64,000 bases of DNA from Pontibaca methylaminivorans (GCF_900156525.1 NZ_FTPS01000001.1:496001-560000); one strand, 5' to 3'; counted from the first letter of the stretch, positions 1-11,294 are shown. Notes: generated by a model not told the origin, from the sequence alone. Program-made: numbers and translations.

Positions 1-1437
1 GAACGCTGCCGCTGCCGCTGCCGCGGTCTCCACCCCGAACATGTTGACGATGCCAAGCAGCATCACCGCCGCCGAGATCATCAGCGCGCTCCACAGCGCG
101 GGCGAGGCCGGGGTGTCGACGGTTTCGCCCTCTTCGCCGAAATACATGTAGAAGACGATGCGCAGGTAATAATAGGCCGCGATGACCGAGGCGATCACCC
201 CGGCGATGGCCAGCCAGACCAGCCCCCCCTCATAGGCGGCGCGCAGCACGTAAAGCTTGCCGAAGAAGCCGAGGAACGGCGGCACGCCGGCCAGGCTGAA
301 CAGCAGCATGAGCAGCGCCAGCGCCTTGCCCGGCTCGCGCTTTGCATACATGTTCAGCGCCCGGATGTCGGTCATGGGCGCACCGTCGCGCTCCATCATC
401 AGGATGAAGGCGAAGGTGCCGACGCTCATGACGAGGTAGATCGCCATGTAGATCAGCATGGCCTGCACCGCGAATTCGTCACCCCCCGCCAGCCCCATCA
501 AGGCAAAGCCCATGTGCGCGATCGAGGAATAGGCCATGAGACGCTTGAAATCCCACTGCCCGATCCCGCCGATCGACCCCAGGAACATCGAGAACAGCGA
601 CAGGTAGGCGATCACCAGTTGCCAGTCGGCGACCGCATTGCCGAAGGCATCGAACAGCAGCCGCGCGAACAGGCAGATCGCCGCGAGCTTGGGCGCGGTG
701 GCGAAATAGGTCGTGACCGGCGTCGGAGAGCCCTCGTAGACATCGGGCGTCCACATGTGGAAGGGCACCGCGCTGACCTTGAACGCCAGACCGGAGATCA
801 GGAAGATCATCCCGAACAGCAGCGCCACCGAGACCTCGCCATGGATCGCGGTCTGGATGATGCCGCTGAACAGCGTGGTGCCGGAATAGCCATAGACCAG
901 CGAGGCCCCGTAAAGCAGCATCCCCGAACTGAGCGCGCCCAGAACGAAATACTTGAGCCCGGCCTCGGTCGATTTCACGCTGTCACGGCGCAGCGAGGCG
1001 ATGATGTAAAGCGACAGCGACTGCAGCTCGAGCCCCATGTAGAGCACGATGAGATCGCCCGCGCTCACCATCATCATCATCCCGATGGCGGAGAAGGTGA
1101 CCAGGATCGGGAATTCGAACCGCAGCAGGCCGCGTTTCTGCATGTAGTCCTGGCTCATCACCAGCACCACCCCGGCCGACAGCAGGATCCCGACCTTGGC
1201 AAAGCGCGAGAAGCCGTCCTCGATGAAGGCGCCGCCGAAGGCGGTGCGCCCGCCCGCGCCGTAAACGATGATCCAGACCGCGATCACCGCCATGACGATG
1301 CCGGTCAGCCACGTCAGCGGCACCGCCACCCGGTCGCGCCCGGTAAAGACGCCGCCGAGCAGCGCCGCCATGGCAAAGAGCGCCAGGATGATCTCGGGCA
1401 GAAGCGTGAGGAGATCGGCCTCAATCGACATGTCCAT
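1..1437 (-). CDS. nuoN: NADH-quinone oxidoreductase subunit N (3' end just outside window)
   Basis: Membrane subunit of complex I, one of the three antiporter-like proton-pumping subunits. 479 codons are visible and the frame is still open at base 1. Since the family is about 478-485 residues, only the last codon or few and the stop are missing. The product is hydrophobic throughout, with the Proton_antipo_M signature around residues 215-235 ([18 protein letters not shown]) and a second conserved helix near residue 300 ([14 protein letters not shown]). The C-terminus is a run of alanines encoded by a GCTGCC hexamer repeat. The ATG at 1437 follows GAGGGAG at proper spacing, 13 bases after the nuoM stop; a second ATG at 1431 is possible. 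It is the last nuo gene of the operon in this window. Confidence 0.96.
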   Translation of the reverse strand, partial: MDMSIEADLLTLLPEIILALFAMAALLGGVFTGRDRVAVPLTWLTGIVMAVIAVWIIVYGAGGRTAFGGAFIEDGFSRFAKVGILLSAGVVLVMSQDYMQKRGLLRFEFPILVTFSAIGMMMMVSAGDLIVLYMGLELQSLSLYIIASLRRDSVKSTEAGLKYFVLGALSSGMLLYGASLVYGYSGTTLFSGIIQTAIHGEVSVALLFGMIFLISGLAFKVSAVPFHMWTPDVYEGSPTPVTTYFATAPKLAAICLFARLLFDAFGNAVADWQLVIAYLSLFSMFLGSIGGIGQWDFKRLMAYSSIAHMGFALMGLAGGDEFAVQAMLIYMAIYLVMSVGTFAFILMMERDGAPMTDIRALNMYAKREPGKALALLMLLFSLAGVPPFLGFFGKLYVLRAAYEGGLVWLAIAGVIASVIAAYYYLRIVFYMYFGEEGETVDTPASPALWSALMISAAVMLLGIVNMFGVETAAAAAAAF

Positions 1438-1450
1438 TCTCGGGGCTCCC

Positions 1451-2992
1451 TCAGTTCGAGGCGTGCTGGGTGGCGGCCGCAGCCGCGTTCAGCGCAGTTT
1501 CGTGATTGGCGACCAAAGCGGCGGTGCTCGTGCCGATGATGTCGATGACCAGCGACGGATAGATCCCGAGCACGAGCGTCACCACCACCAGCGGCGCAAA
1601 GATCAGCCGTTCGCGGGCCGACAGGTCGCGGATGGTCTTGAGCCCTTCCTTGACCAGATCGCCGAAGACGACGCCCCGATACAGCACCAGCGCATATCCC
1701 GCGCTGAAGATGACGCCGCTGATCCCGAAGAAGGCCACCCAGGTGTTGACCTGGAACGCGCCGGCCATGGTCAGGAACTCGCCGACGAAACCGCTCGTCC
1801 CCGGCAGGCCGAGGTTGGCCATGGTGAACAGCATGAACACCAGCGCAAAGGCGGGCATGCGGATCGCGAGCCCGCCATAGGCGGCGATTTCGCGCGTATG
1901 CATGCGGTCGTAAAGCACGCCGACGATCAGGAACAGCGCCGCCGAGATGAAGCCGTGGCTCAGCATCTGGAACATGGCCCCGTCGATCCCCTGCTGGTTG
2001 GCGACGAAGATCCCCACGGTGACAAAGCCCATATGCGCGACCGAGGTATAGGCGATCAGCTTTTTCATGTCGGTCTGCACCAGCGCCACGAGCGAGGTAT
2101 AGACCACCGCGATGGCGCCGAGCCAGATCATGAAGGGCCCGAGCACGTCGCTCCCGATCGGGAACATCGGCAGCGAGAAGCGCAGGAAGCCGTAGCCGCC
2201 GAGCTTGAGCAGGATCGCGGCCAGCACGACCGACCCGGCGGTCGGCGCCTCGACGTGGGCATCGGGCAGCCAGGTATGCACCGGCCACATCGGCAGCTTG
2301 ACCGCGAAACTGGCGAAGAAGGCCAGGAACAGCAACGTCTGCACCCCGCCGATCACCGGAATCCCGAGCACCGTGAAGCTTTCGCTCGCGAACTGGTGCA
2401 GCATCAGCTGCTCGATGTCGGTCGTGCCCGCATCGGCGATCATCACCACCAGCGCCACCAGCATCAGCACCGAGCCGAAGAAGGTGTAGAGGAAGAACTT
2501 GAACGAGGCATAGATGCGGTTCCTGCCGCCCCAGATGCCGATGATCAGGAACATCGGCACGAGCCCGCCCTCGAAGAACAGGTAGAACAGGATCAGGTCG
2601 AGCGCCGCAAAGACCCCGATCAGCAGCGTCTCGAGCACGAGGAACGCGATCATGTATTCCTTGACGCGGGCAGTGACGTTCCAGCTCGCCAGGATGGTGA
2701 GCGGCATCAGGAAGGTGGTCAGCATGACGAAAAGCACGCTGATTCCGTCCACCCCCATCTTGTACTGCATCCCGAGCAGCCACTCGTACTGTTCGACGAA
2801 CTGGAACCCGGTCTCGGCGGGGTCGAAGCCGAACAGGATGAAAAGCGACAGGACGAATGTCACCACCGAGGCGAACAGCGCCACCCACCGCGCATTGCGG
2901 TTCGCGGCCTCGTCGTTGCCGCGCAGGAACACGGCAAGGATGATCGCCGCGACCGTCGGCAGAAAGGTGACGATGGAGAGGATATTATCCAT
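1451..2992 (-). CDS. nuoM: NADH-quinone oxidoreductase subunit M
   Basis: Antiporter-like membrane subunit of complex I, 513 residues, the usual length. The conserved glutamate of the fifth helix is seen in [10 protein letters not shown] (about residue 119), and the pumping-channel motif [18 protein letters not shown] lies near residue 255 with the downstream lysine in LLKLGGYG. The start codon abuts the nuoL stop with no gap (TAA followed directly by ATG), indicating tight translational coupling. It lies between nuoL and nuoN in the standard order. Confidence 0.98.
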   Translation of the reverse strand: MDNILSIVTFLPTVAAIILAVFLRGNDEAANRNARWVALFASVVTFVLSLFILFGFDPAETGFQFVEQYEWLLGMQYKMGVDGISVLFVMLTTFLMPLTILASWNVTARVKEYMIAFLVLETLLIGVFAALDLILFYLFFEGGLVPMFLIIGIWGGRNRIYASFKFFLYTFFGSVLMLVALVVMIADAGTTDIEQLMLHQFASESFTVLGIPVIGGVQTLLFLAFFASFAVKLPMWPVHTWLPDAHVEAPTAGSVVLAAILLKLGGYGFLRFSLPMFPIGSDVLGPFMIWLGAIAVVYTSLVALVQTDMKKLIAYTSVAHMGFVTVGIFVANQQGIDGAMFQMLSHGFISAALFLIVGVLYDRMHTREIAAYGGLAIRMPAFALVFMLFTMANLGLPGTSGFVGEFLTMAGAFQVNTWVAFFGISGVIFSAGYALVLYRGVVFGDLVKEGLKTIRDLSARERLIFAPLVVVTLVLGIYPSLVIDIIGTSTAALVANHETALNAAAAATQHASN

Positions 2993-4999
2993 TTATTTCA
3001 CTCCCCAGCCAAGGGTCATCCAGGTGACAAGCAGAACGATCCCGAGCACCATCCAGAACGCATAGGTAAAGATGAAGCCCGACTGCATCCGCCCGGCGAG
3101 CCGGGTGAAGAAGGGCACGATTCCCATGGCCACGCCGTTCAGGAACCCGTCGATCACGTTGCCGTCGCCGCGCTTCCAGAACAGCCGGCCGATGCCGACG
3201 ACGGGCCGCACGATGATCGCGTTGTAGATTTCGTCGAAATACCACTTGTTCTTGAGGAACAGATAAAGCGGGCGCTGGTTCTCCGCGAGGCGCCCCGGGA
3301 TCGAGGGGCTGAGGATGTAGAACCAGATCGCGAACAGCAGCCCCGCCAGCATGGCGATGAAGGGCGATGCCTTGACCCAGGCCGGGGCGGCATGGGCGGT
3401 TTCGAGGATCTGGTTTTCGGGTCCGAAGTAAAGCGCCCCCGCCCCCGGCGCGCCGCCAAAGGCATGGCCGTCAAGCGGAATGCTGTAGAAGGCCGCGACC
3501 TGATCGGCATGGCCAAAGAAATCCCCCTGCCAGATCATGCCGGCAAAGACCGCGCCGAGCGACAGAACCCCGAGCGGGATCAGCATGGTCAGCGGGCTTT
3601 CCTTGGCATGGGCGTGGGTTTCGGCATTGCCGCGCGGCTTGCCGAAGAAGGTGAGGAAGATCAGCCGCCACGAATAGAAGCTCGTGAGCGCCGCCGCCAC
3701 CACCAGCAGCCAGAAGCCGTGACCGGAACCGGCGGCCCAGGCGCTCTCGATGATCGCATCCTTGGACTGGAACCCGGCAAAGCCGATCGTGGTGAGCGGA
3801 ATGCCGACCCCGGTGATGGCCAGCGTTCCCATCATCATCGCCCAGAAGGTCAGCGGGATCTTCTTCCGCAATCCGCCGTAATGCATCATGTCCTGTTCGT
3901 GGTGCATGGCGGTGATGACCGAACCCGCGCCAAGGAACAGCAGCGCCTTGAAGAAGGCATGGGTGAACAGGTGGAACATCGCCGCCGAATACATCCCGAC
4001 GCCGGCGGCCACGAACATGTAGCCAAGCTGCGAACAGGTCGAATAGGCGATCACCCGCTTGATGTCGGTCTGCACGAGCCCGATCGTCGCCGCGACGAAG
4101 GCGGTGAGCGCGCCGATGACGGTGACGAATGCCATGGCCTGCGGCGCCTGCTCCATCAAGGGCGACATGCGCGAGACGAGGAACACCCCCGCCGTGACCA
4201 TGGTGGCCGCGTGAATGAGCGCCGAAACCGGAGTCGGGCCCTCCATCGCGTCGGGCAGCCAGGTGTGCAGGAACAGTTGCGCCGATTTGCCCATGGCGCC
4301 GATGAACAGCAGCAGCGCGACGATGTTCGCGGCGCTCCACTCGCCCCAGAGGAAGGTCAGCTGCGTTTCGGCAAGCTCCGGCGCGGCGGCGAAGATGTCG
4401 TCGAAGCGGATGCTGTCCACCAGGAAGAAGATCGCGAACATCGCCAGCAGGAAACAGAAATCGCCGACCCGGTTGACGATGAAGGCTTTCATCGCCGCGG
4501 CATTGGCGCTCGGCTTGCGGTAGTAGAACCCGATCAGCAGATAGGAGGCGAGCCCCACGCCCTCCCAGCCGAAGAACAGCTGGATGAGGTTGTCGGCGGT
4601 CACCAGCAGCAGCATCGCGAAGGTGAAGAACGACAGATAGGCAAAGAAGCGCGGCTTGTAGACCTCGCCTTCCTTCCACTGGGGATCGTCGGCCATGTAG
4701 CCGAAGGAATAAAGATGCACGAGGCTCGACACCGTGGTGATCACCACCAGCATGATCGCGGTCATCCGGTCGAGCCGGATCGCCCATTCGGTGCTGAGAC
4801 TGCCGCTTTCGATCAGGCGCAGGATCTCGATCTTTTCGGGGGTGCCGTCATAGCCGAGGAACACCACCCACGACAGGACGGCGACCAGGAACAGGAGCGC
4901 GGTCGCGACCCAGAGCGCCGCCGTCTCGCCGATCAGCTTCCAGCCGAAGCCGCAGATGATGGCCCCGACGAGCGGGGCGAGGAGAATGATGGTTTCCAT
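2993..4999 (-). CDS. nuoL: NADH-quinone oxidoreductase subunit L
   Basis: Largest membrane subunit of complex I (668 residues), distal proton pump. It shows the N-terminal Oxidored_q1_N region ([19 protein letters not shown], about residues 72-90), the Proton_antipo_M motif [19 protein letters not shown] near residue 246, and a C-terminal part with charged stretches ([21 protein letters not shown] split by helices) matching the lateral amphipathic helix followed by a last transmembrane segment. The shine-dalgarno AAGGGG sits inside the end of nuoK, whose stop is 6 bases upstream of the ATG. Confidence 0.98.
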   Translation of the reverse strand: METIILLAPLVGAIICGFGWKLIGETAALWVATALLFLVAVLSWVVFLGYDGTPEKIEILRLIESGSLSTEWAIRLDRMTAIMLVVITTVSSLVHLYSFGYMADDPQWKEGEVYKPRFFAYLSFFTFAMLLLVTADNLIQLFFGWEGVGLASYLLIGFYYRKPSANAAAMKAFIVNRVGDFCFLLAMFAIFFLVDSIRFDDIFAAAPELAETQLTFLWGEWSAANIVALLLFIGAMGKSAQLFLHTWLPDAMEGPTPVSALIHAATMVTAGVFLVSRMSPLMEQAPQAMAFVTVIGALTAFVAATIGLVQTDIKRVIAYSTCSQLGYMFVAAGVGMYSAAMFHLFTHAFFKALLFLGAGSVITAMHHEQDMMHYGGLRKKIPLTFWAMMMGTLAITGVGIPLTTIGFAGFQSKDAIIESAWAAGSGHGFWLLVVAAALTSFYSWRLIFLTFFGKPRGNAETHAHAKESPLTMLIPLGVLSLGAVFAGMIWQGDFFGHADQVAAFYSIPLDGHAFGGAPGAGALYFGPENQILETAHAAPAWVKASPFIAMLAGLLFAIWFYILSPSIPGRLAENQRPLYLFLKNKWYFDEIYNAIIVRPVVGIGRLFWKRGDGNVIDGFLNGVAMGIVPFFTRLAGRMQSGFIFTYAFWMVLGIVLLVTWMTLGWGVK

Positions 5000-5005
5000 G
5001 TCTGA

Positions 5006-5311
5006 TCACCCCTTCATCATGTTCACGTCTTCGACCGCGATGGAGCCGCGGTTGCGGTAGAAGCAGACCAGGATGGCAAGCCCGATGGCCGCCTCGGCCG
5101 CGGCCACGGTCAGCACGAACATGGCAAAGACCTGCCCCGCGAGATCGCCGAGAAAGCTCGAGAAGGCGACGAGATTGATGTTCACCGAAAGCAGGATCAG
5201 CTCGATGCTCATGAGCAGGATGATGACGTTCTTGCGGTTCAGGAACAGACCGAAGATGCCGATCACGAACAGGATCGCCGCCACGGTCAGATAATGTTCA
5301 AGTCCGATCAT
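5006..5311 (-). CDS. nuoK: NADH-quinone oxidoreductase subunit K
   Basis: Small three-helix complex I membrane subunit (101 residues, family length). The two membrane glutamates known to matter for proton transfer are present: Glu37 in [11 protein letters not shown] and Glu73 in [11 protein letters not shown]. It lies between nuoJ and nuoL. The 82 bases to the nuoJ stop are the longest gap in this part of the operon and hold no gene. Confidence 0.98.
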   Translation of the reverse strand: MIGLEHYLTVAAILFVIGIFGLFLNRKNVIILLMSIELILLSVNINLVAFSSFLGDLAGQVFAMFVLTVAAAEAAIGLAILVCFYRNRGSIAVEDVNMMKG

Positions 5312-5393
5312 TGCTCAACCTTTCGCATTCCGGCTTTCGTATTCCGGCGCCCGTATCCCGCGGTGGCCGGCGCATGTCCCGCATCCGCCTGCA

Positions 5394-6053
5394 TCAGCTT
5401 TCCGGTCCGCGCAGAGTGGCCGCGGGCGCCGTCTGCAGCCCCTGCCCCGGCTGCACGCCCTGCCCCGGCGCAACGTCGATCAGTTCGACCGCGGTTGCCG
5501 GATCACGCCACATCTGGTGCAGCACGTTCTGGCGCTTGACGTCGGTGCGGTGGCGCAGCGTCAGCACGATCGCCCCGATCATTGCCACCAGCAGGATCAG
5601 CCCGGCAAGCTGGAACATCAGGAAATAGCGGTCATAGATGATCTGCCCGAGCGCCGCGGTATTGTGCACGTCCACCGGCGTCTCGTGCAGGCGCAGGGTC
5701 GCGGCGGCCTCGTTGCTTTGCCAGACACCGAACGCCATGGCGAACTGCATCAGCAGGATCAGCGCCATCAGCAGCGCAAGCGGCATGTATCGCGCCATCT
5801 CGGCCTTCAGCGCCGCGAAGTCGATGTCGAGCATCATCACCACGAAGATGAACAGCACGAGCACCGCGCCCACATAGACGATCACCAGCAGCATGGCGAG
5901 GAACTCGGCCCCCAGCATGACGAAAAGCCCGGCCGAGGACAGGAAGGCCAGGATCAGCCACAGGACCGAATGCACCGGGTGGCGGCTCAGCACCGTGAAC
6001 AGCCCGCCGGCGATCGCGCAGAGGGCGAAAAGATAAAAGGCAAATACGGTCAT
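5394..6053 (-). CDS. nuoJ: NADH-quinone oxidoreductase subunit J
   Basis: Complex I membrane subunit with five predicted transmembrane helices within the first 170 residues, starting [17 protein letters not shown]. At 219 residues it is slightly longer than the E. coli protein because of a polar C-terminal tail rich in Gly, Pro and Gln (about residues 180-219). Its ATG overlaps the stop of the upstream carboxymuconolactone decarboxylase-like gene by four bases (ATGA), so the accessory gene is translationally coupled to it. Confidence 0.97.
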   Translation of the reverse strand: MTVFAFYLFALCAIAGGLFTVLSRHPVHSVLWLILAFLSSAGLFVMLGAEFLAMLLVIVYVGAVLVLFIFVVMMLDIDFAALKAEMARYMPLALLMALILLMQFAMAFGVWQSNEAAATLRLHETPVDVHNTAALGQIIYDRYFLMFQLAGLILLVAMIGAIVLTLRHRTDVKRQNVLHQMWRDPATAVELIDVAPGQGVQPGQGLQTAPAATLRGPES

Positions 6054-6463
6054 GACTCGTCATCCTTTGGCTCGCCCATGGCTTCGCGCGCCAGCGCGAG
6101 CGCCCGTGCGGTGGCGGGAACGCCGGCAAAGACCGACACCTGGCCGATCGTCTCGACGATCTCCTGTTTCTTCGCCCCCGCCTCGAGCGCATGGCGCACC
6201 GTCTGCCGCAGCGCGGTATCGGCCTGCGCCCCGTGTATCGTCAACCCGGCGAGGATCAGCAGCAGCCGCGTACGCGCGTCGAGCCCGTCCTTGTTGACGG
6301 TCCGCCCGAACATCATCTCCATGGCGTCCCGGGTCATGGTGGGCCAGAAGGCTTCCAGTTCCTTGAAGGAAAACGCCTCGAGCGCCGGATTGAGGGTCCG
6401 CGCCATCTCCTGCGCCTGTTTCATCATGGCGTCGAAAGGGTTCTGGGGGCTCTCGTCGGTCAT
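6050..6463 (-). CDS. carboxymuconolactone decarboxylase-like protein in nuo operon
   Basis: 137-residue soluble protein resembling the CMD/AhpD-like fold: the segment [20 protein letters not shown] (about residues 61-80) followed by a helical stretch and [12 protein letters not shown] (about 113-124) matches the family pattern. It has no cysteine at all, so the AhpD-type CxxC redox centre is absent and a peroxidase role is excluded; decarboxylase activity is not shown either. It overlaps nuoI upstream and nuoJ downstream by four bases each (ATGA at both junctions), so it must be co-translated with complex I. Its role may be assembly-related or metabolic; unknown. Confidence 0.88.
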   Translation of the reverse strand: MTDESPQNPFDAMMKQAQEMARTLNPALEAFSFKELEAFWPTMTRDAMEMMFGRTVNKDGLDARTRLLLILAGLTIHGAQADTALRQTVRHALEAGAKKQEIVETIGQVSVFAGVPATARALALAREAMGEPKDDES

Positions 6464-6963
6464 CGGTAGGGCGCGTCCAGTTCGATATTGCGCGCGATCT
6501 CGGCCTCCCAGCGGTCGCCGTTGTCGAGCAGCTTGGCCTTGTCGTAGTAAAGTTCTTCGCGCGTCTCGGTGGAGAACTCGAAATTCGGCCCCTCGACGAT
6601 GGCATCGACCGGGCAGGCCTCCTGACAGAAGCCGCAATAGATGCATTTCGTCATGTCGATGTCGTAACGCGTGGTGCGGCGCGAGCCGTCCTCGCGCGGT
6701 TCGGCGTCGATGGTGATTGCCTGTGCCGGGCAGATCGCCTCGCAAAGCTTGCAGGCGATGCAGCGCTCCTCTCCGTTCGGATAGCGGCGCAACGCGTGTT
6801 CACCGCGGAACCGGGGGCTCAGTTCGCCCTTTTCGTGGGGATAGTTCAGCGTCGGCTTGGGCTTGAAGAAGTATTTCAGCCCCACCTTCATCCCGAGGAT
6901 GTAATCGCCGAGGAGGAAATACCACGCGGCGCGGCGGTAATCTATCTGTTGTGACATGCTCAT
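6460..6963 (-). CDS. nuoI: NADH-quinone oxidoreductase subunit I
   Basis: Ferredoxin-like peripheral-arm subunit holding clusters N6a and N6b. 167 residues with two classic 4Fe-4S motifs: C68/C71/C74/C78 in [12 protein letters not shown] and C107/C110/C113/C117 in [12 protein letters not shown]. The ATG at 6963 gives a four-base ATGA overlap with nuoH; a second ATG at 6957 would remove two residues. The 3' end overlaps the CMD-like gene, again by four bases. Confidence 0.98.
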   Translation of the reverse strand: MSMSQQIDYRRAAWYFLLGDYILGMKVGLKYFFKPKPTLNYPHEKGELSPRFRGEHALRRYPNGEERCIACKLCEAICPAQAITIDAEPREDGSRRTTRYDIDMTKCIYCGFCQEACPVDAIVEGPNFEFSTETREELYYDKAKLLDNGDRWEAEIARNIELDAPYR

Positions 6964-8000
6964 CCTCCCACGGTCCAGCGGGCGAAGAAGCCCCAGAACC
7001 ATTCGAACCTGGTCGCGAAGGCCACGAACAGCACCCAGCCGAGCGACATCGGCAGGAACACCTTCCAGCCGATGCGCATCAACTGGTCGTAGCGATAGCG
7101 CGGCGTGATCGCCTTGATCATCGCGAACATGAAGAAGGCGACCAGCATCTTGAGCACGAGCCAGCCGATCCCGTCGGGCAGGAACGGCACCGGCGACAGC
7201 CAGCCGCCGAAGAACAGGATCGACACCAGGGCGCACATCAGCACCACGGCGACCAGTTCACCGATCATGAAAAGCAGGAAGGGCGTGCTCGAATATTCCA
7301 CCTGATAGCCGGCCACCAGTTCGGATTCGGCCTCGGGCAGATCGAAGGGCGGGCGGTTGGTTTCCGCCAGCGCCGAGACGAAGAACAGGAACAGCATCGG
7401 GAAATGCGGCAGCCAGAACCAGTTGAAGACGCCCCAGCCGCCCTCCTGCGCGCGCACGATGTCGCCGAAGTTCAGGCTCCCGGTCGAGATGATGATGCCG
7501 ATGATGATCAGACCGATGCTGATCTCGTAGGAGATCATCTGCGCCGCCGAACGCATGGAGCCGAGCATCGGATATTTCGAGTTGCTGGCCCAGCCGCCCA
7601 TGATCACGCCGTAAACCTCGAGCCCCGAGATCGCGAAAACGTAAAGGATCGCCACGTTGATGTCGGCCAGAACCCAGCCGTCGTTGAAGGGGATCACCGC
7701 CCAGGCGACCAGCGCCATGACCATGGTGATCATCGGCGCCAGCAGAAAGACGACCTTGTTCGCCCCGGCCGGAAAGACCACTTCCTTGACGATGTATTTC
7801 AGGAAGTCGGCAAAGCTCTGCAACAGGCCGAAAGCACCGACCACGTTCGGGCCCCGCCGGATCTGCACCGCGGCCCAGACCTTGCGGTCGGCATACATCA
7901 GGAACGCCAGCGCCACCAGAAGCGGCACAACCAGCAGAAGGATCTGACCGATGATCAGCAGTGCGATTCCGAACGCATTGTTGGTAAAGAAATCAGCCAT
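6960..8000 (-). CDS. nuoH: NADH-quinone oxidoreductase subunit H
   Basis: Membrane subunit linking the peripheral arm to the pump modules and forming much of the quinone chamber. 346 residues, about eight transmembrane helices. The conserved loops [10 protein letters not shown] (about residues 46-55) and [20 protein letters not shown] (about 213-232) are clear. GAGGA precedes the ATG, and the stop of the upstream lipoprotein gene is 6 bases away. Confidence 0.98.
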   Translation of the reverse strand: MADFFTNNAFGIALLIIGQILLLVVPLLVALAFLMYADRKVWAAVQIRRGPNVVGAFGLLQSFADFLKYIVKEVVFPAGANKVVFLLAPMITMVMALVAWAVIPFNDGWVLADINVAILYVFAISGLEVYGVIMGGWASNSKYPMLGSMRSAAQMISYEISIGLIIIGIIISTGSLNFGDIVRAQEGGWGVFNWFWLPHFPMLFLFFVSALAETNRPPFDLPEAESELVAGYQVEYSSTPFLLFMIGELVAVVLMCALVSILFFGGWLSPVPFLPDGIGWLVLKMLVAFFMFAMIKAITPRYRYDQLMRIGWKVFLPMSLGWVLFVAFATRFEWFWGFFARWTVGG

Positions 8001-8006
8001 TGGTCC

Positions 8007-8414
8007 TCACACCGTGGGTATGTCGTGTTCCGCGCAGGTCTCGACAGCGTCTTTCGTGTCGATCATGACCAGCCCGCGAGGCTTGTCCGACGAGAGGGTG
8101 TAAACAGTATCCGCGCTCGATACGCCACCCCGTTCCTGCAGCCTGGTCCGCAAATGCCGCGCAAAGCCGTATCCTTCATCGACCGCAAGCTGCGCCATCG
8201 CGCAGGCCGCGTAATCCTCCACGTCGCCGGTGGTGCGCGCACCTCGCATGGCCGCGCTGACCTGCACCAGCCCGGCCTCGCCCGCCCCCTCGTCGCCGTC
8301 GCCAAGCAGGGCCGCCTCGGCCCCGAGATAGACCGGCGCATAGGGGCGCACGGCACTCTCGGACGCCGCGCAGGCCGCGAGCATCAGGGGCGATATGAGC
8401 ACGATCCGGGTCAC
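8007..8414 (-). CDS. putative lipoprotein between nuoG and nuoH
   Basis: 135-residue protein of unknown function. It begins with a short signal peptide ending in MLAAC, a lipobox with the predicted lipidated cysteine at residue 15. Two further cysteines (in YAACAMAQ and VETCAEHD) could form a disulphide in the periplasm. The start is GTG at 8414, chosen because it gives a four-base GTGA overlap with the nuoG stop, like other junctions in this operon. No enzymatic motif recognised. Being locked between two complex I genes it is likely a conserved accessory gene of the Rhodobacteraceae nuo operon, but its connection to complex I is inferred from position only. Confidence 0.8.
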   Translation of the reverse strand: MTRIVLISPLMLAACAASESAVRPYAPVYLGAEAALLGDGDEGAGEAGLVQVSAAMRGARTTGDVEDYAACAMAQLAVDEGYGFARHLRTRLQERGGVSSADTVYTLSSDKPRGLVMIDTKDAVETCAEHDIPTV

Positions 8415-10477
8415 TCGGCGGCCAGCCCCTCGGCCGCGCGGGCCGCTTCGCGGGCCGACATCAGCGCCATGAGTTCGGAGGCGCGCGCGATCGGGTTGCT
8501 CAGCCAGAAGTCGCGCAGCGGATTGATGAAATCTCCGCGCCCGAGTTCCCCGGCCGCGAGCGGCTGCCAGTCGTTCTCCGCCACCTCGTCGATGTCACCG
8601 AGATGCGGAACCGCCGCGACCAGCGCAGCGCGCAGCGCCGCAAGCGAATCGAACGGCAGAGCGGCGCCAAGCTCGCCCGAAAGGGCGCGCAGGATGGCCC
8701 AGTTTTCCTTGGCCTGCCCCGGCGGGAAAGCGGCGCGCAGGGCCAGTTGCGGGCGCCCCTCGGTATTGACGAAAAGCGCGCTTTCCTCGGTATAGCAGGC
8801 CGCCGGCAGGATCACGTCGGCACGGTGCGCGCCGCGGTCGCCATGGCTGCCCTGATAGATGACGAAGGCGCCCGGCGCGATGTCGATCTCGTCGGCGCCA
8901 AGGTTATAGATCACGTCCGCCCCGGCGATCGCCTCCATGCCCCCCTCGCAGGTCGCGCCGACATCCATCGCGCCGACCCGGCCGGCGGCCGTGTGCAGGA
9001 CGAGCAGGCGCGCGCCCGCATCCGCGGCCAGCTTCATCGCATGGCCAAGCACCGCCTCGCCGTCGTCACCGATAAGCGCGCCCTGGCCGATGACGACAAT
9101 TCCGGCGGAACCTTCATTCGCGCCCGGAAGCCCCTGGCCCATCTGGTTTTCCAGCGCCGCGCGATCGGTGCCGAGGTGGGTGTAATCATAGGTCAGGTCC
9201 ACCGCCTCGCCGATCAGGCTGATGGTCGCGCCCCGCAGCCAGGCCTTGCGGATCCGTGCGTTCAGCACCGGCGCCTCGACCCGCGGATCGGTGCCGATCA
9301 GCAGGATCGCCCGGGCGGTATCCAGATCCTCGACCCGCGCCGTACCCACATAGGCCGAGCGGTTGCCGGCCGGCAGCTTCGCGCCGTCGGTGCGGCACTC
9401 GACCGCGCCGCCCCGCCCCTCGATCAGTTGCTTGAGCGCGAACGCCGCCTCGACCGGGGCCAGATCGCCGATGATGCCGGCCGGTTTCGCCGCCCCCTTG
9501 AGCGCAGCCGCGGCCACCGCGAGCGCCTCGGGCCAGTCGGCCTTGCGCAGCCGCCCGCCCTCGCGGACATAGGGCATGTCGAGGCGCTGACGGCGCAGCC
9601 CGTCCCAGACATAGCGGGTCTTGTCCGAGATCCATTCCTCGTTCACGCCGTCATGGTTGCGCGGCAGGATGCGCATGACCTCGCGCCCCCTGGTGTCGAC
9701 GCGGATGTTGCTGCCGAGCGCATCCATCACGTCGATGCTTTCGGTCTTGGTCAGCTCCCACGGCCGCGCGGTGAAGGCATAGGGCTTGTTGGTGAGCGCG
9801 CCCACGGGGCAGAGATCGACGATATTGCCCTGCATGTTCGAGCCGAGGCTCGAGCGCAGCGCCGCCGTCACCTCGTCATCCCCGGGCTCTCCGGTCTCGT
9901 TGCCGTAGGTGACGATGCGCATGTCCTCGCCCCGGCTGACGGTGCCCATTTCCCGGGTGCCGGCGACCTCGGTCATGAAGCGCACGCAGCGGGTGCAATG
10001 GATGCAGCGCGTCATGTAGGTGGCGATGAGCGGCCCGAGATCGAGCGGCGGCACCGCGCGCTTGGGTTCGCGGAAACGCGAGGCGTCCATGCCATAGGCG
10101 ATGGACTGGTCCTGCAGGTCGCATTCGCCCCCCTGATCGCAGATCGGGCAATCGAGCGGATGGTTGATCAGCAGGAATTCCATCGCCCCCTCGCGCGCCT
10201 TGCGCACCATGGGGCTGTTGGTCAGGATTTCGGGCGGCTGGCCCTCGGGGCCGGGGCGCAGGTCGCGCACCTGCATCGCGCAGGAGGCCGCCGGCTTGGG
10301 CGGGCCGCCCACCACCTCGACCAGGCACATGCGGCAGTTGCCCGCGATCGAAAGACGCTCGTGATAGCAGAATCGGGGAATCTCGATCCCCGCGTCGTCG
10401 CAGGCCTGGATCAGGGTCATGGCCCCGTCCACCTCGAATTCGAGGCCGTCGATGATGAGCTTGCGCAGGTCAGCCAT
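8411..10477 (-). CDS. nuoG: NADH-quinone oxidoreductase subunit G
   Basis: Largest peripheral subunit of complex I, 688 residues. The N-terminal 2Fe-2S domain (N1b) has C37, C48, C51 and C66; the His-ligated cluster has H106, C110, C113 and C119; a further 4Fe-4S cluster uses C158, C161, C164 and the cysteine of DLCPVGAL (about residue 223). No cysteine set for the extra N7 cluster of E. coli NuoG is seen after that, as expected for alphaproteobacteria and mitochondria. The C-terminal half is a molybdopterin-oxidoreductase-like fold without cofactor motifs. It starts 3 bases after the DUF5333 gene. Confidence 0.97.
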   Translation of the reverse strand: MADLRKLIIDGLEFEVDGAMTLIQACDDAGIEIPRFCYHERLSIAGNCRMCLVEVVGGPPKPAASCAMQVRDLRPGPEGQPPEILTNSPMVRKAREGAMEFLLINHPLDCPICDQGGECDLQDQSIAYGMDASRFREPKRAVPPLDLGPLIATYMTRCIHCTRCVRFMTEVAGTREMGTVSRGEDMRIVTYGNETGEPGDDEVTAALRSSLGSNMQGNIVDLCPVGALTNKPYAFTARPWELTKTESIDVMDALGSNIRVDTRGREVMRILPRNHDGVNEEWISDKTRYVWDGLRRQRLDMPYVREGGRLRKADWPEALAVAAAALKGAAKPAGIIGDLAPVEAAFALKQLIEGRGGAVECRTDGAKLPAGNRSAYVGTARVEDLDTARAILLIGTDPRVEAPVLNARIRKAWLRGATISLIGEAVDLTYDYTHLGTDRAALENQMGQGLPGANEGSAGIVVIGQGALIGDDGEAVLGHAMKLAADAGARLLVLHTAAGRVGAMDVGATCEGGMEAIAGADVIYNLGADEIDIAPGAFVIYQGSHGDRGAHRADVILPAACYTEESALFVNTEGRPQLALRAAFPPGQAKENWAILRALSGELGAALPFDSLAALRAALVAAVPHLGDIDEVAENDWQPLAAGELGRGDFINPLRDFWLSNPIARASELMALMSAREAARAAEGLAAE

Positions 10478-10480
10478 GGT

Positions 10481-10888
10481 CTATCTCGCCTTCAGCAGCG
10501 CACCGATGGCGCTGGAGTTCCTGATTTCTTCGCGCCCGAACACGCAGTAGGTCTCCGGCTCGCCGATCACCACGCCGCGGGACTTGAGATAGGCCTCGCC
10601 CTTCGCGCGCATCCAGGCCTTTTCTTCCTTGGATTCGATCTGGGCGCGGATCTCGTCGTCGCTGTAGCCAAGCTTGTTGGCATGGGCGCGCAGGTTCAGC
10701 AGGATGCTGAGCCCCTTGAGACGGCGCGGCGTGATGGTCGGGCAGATCTTGGCGACCTCGTTCGCCACCGCGACGATGAAAAGCGTATCCACGATCTCGG
10801 GCACTTCGCGCAGCGGCGGTTTGGCCGTGGCGGCGCCGAAGGGCAGCATCAGCGCCATAAGCCCGGCCAGCACAACGCGATTCACCAT
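10481..10888 (-). CDS. DUF5333 family secreted protein in nuo operon
   Basis: 135-residue protein from the chosen ATG at 10888, resembling the Rhodobacteraceae DUF5333 family: KPPLREVPEI directly after a signal peptide, then GEAYLKSRGV and a C-terminal YCVFGREEI. The signal peptide MVNRVVLAGLMALMLPFG ends in an ATA-K cleavage site and is preceded by AGGGG at good spacing, which decides this start. ATGs at 10930 and 10939 would add a charged, less signal-like N-terminus and overlap the preceding lipoprotein gene. The mature protein has two cysteines. Function unknown; position between nuoF and nuoG suggests a periplasmic accessory role. Confidence 0.82.
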   Translation of the reverse strand: MVNRVVLAGLMALMLPFGAATAKPPLREVPEIVDTLFIVAVANEVAKICPTITPRRLKGLSILLNLRAHANKLGYSDDEIRAQIESKEEKAWMRAKGEAYLKSRGVVIGEPETYCVFGREEIRNSSAIGALLKAR

Positions 10889-10926
10889 GCCGCCCCTGCC
10901 ATGCCCGTTTCTGTACCGGTTGCGCA

Positions 10927-11256
10927 TCATGGGTCGCATGTCCCCTGCAGTGTGAGCATGTCGGCCTCGGAAATGCCGGCCGTCTCCGGCCCCGCCGACC
11001 AGAGAATGTCCGAGGTGCCGTAATTCTCGATGCAGTAGCGCGTCGCCTCGTATTCGCCGGCCCGGCGCGCCCCGTCGAGCGATTGCGACGCCTGCGCCAC
11101 GTTCACGAAGAAGACCGCGCGCGTCTGCTTCTTGTCGACCGGCCCGGCCTTGGCGTCGAAATAGGCCCCGTTGAAGGGATAGCGTTCGGCGCCGCCGCTG
11201 CAGGCAGCAAGCAGCCCGGCCAGCGCCAGTGCAAGAACAGGGATCGCTTTTTCCAT
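10927..11256 (-). CDS. putative lipoprotein between nuoF and nuoG
   Basis: 109-residue protein with a signal peptide and a clear lipobox (AGLLAAC, predicted lipidated Cys19). The mature part begins SGGAERYPFNGAYF and includes a conserved-looking EATRYCIENYGTSDI segment (about residues 69-83) and a final TLQGTC, so two cysteines could pair. I recognise it as a type of small lipoprotein often seen in Rhodobacterales, without known function. AAGGAAAGG lies upstream of the ATG. It follows nuoF by 38 bases. The role in complex I biogenesis is only inferred from operon membership. Confidence 0.8.
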   Translation of the reverse strand: MEKAIPVLALALAGLLAACSGGAERYPFNGAYFDAKAGPVDKKQTRAVFFVNVAQASQSLDGARRAGEYEATRYCIENYGTSDILWSAGPETAGISEADMLTLQGTCDP

Positions 11257-11294
11257 GCTGTCTGCCTTTCCTTCGTGTTCGCTCGCCGGCCTTT

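Noticed and set aside
1268-5005. 1245-codon open frame on the plus strand across nuoM and nuoL
   Set aside because: Antisense to two clear complex I genes; extremely rich in Arg, His, Glu, Asp and Gln with no hydrophobic core. It is a by-product of GC-rich codon use.
8603-11023. 806-codon open frame opposite nuoG and the small secreted genes
   Set aside because: Shadow of nuoG; no domain, biased composition.
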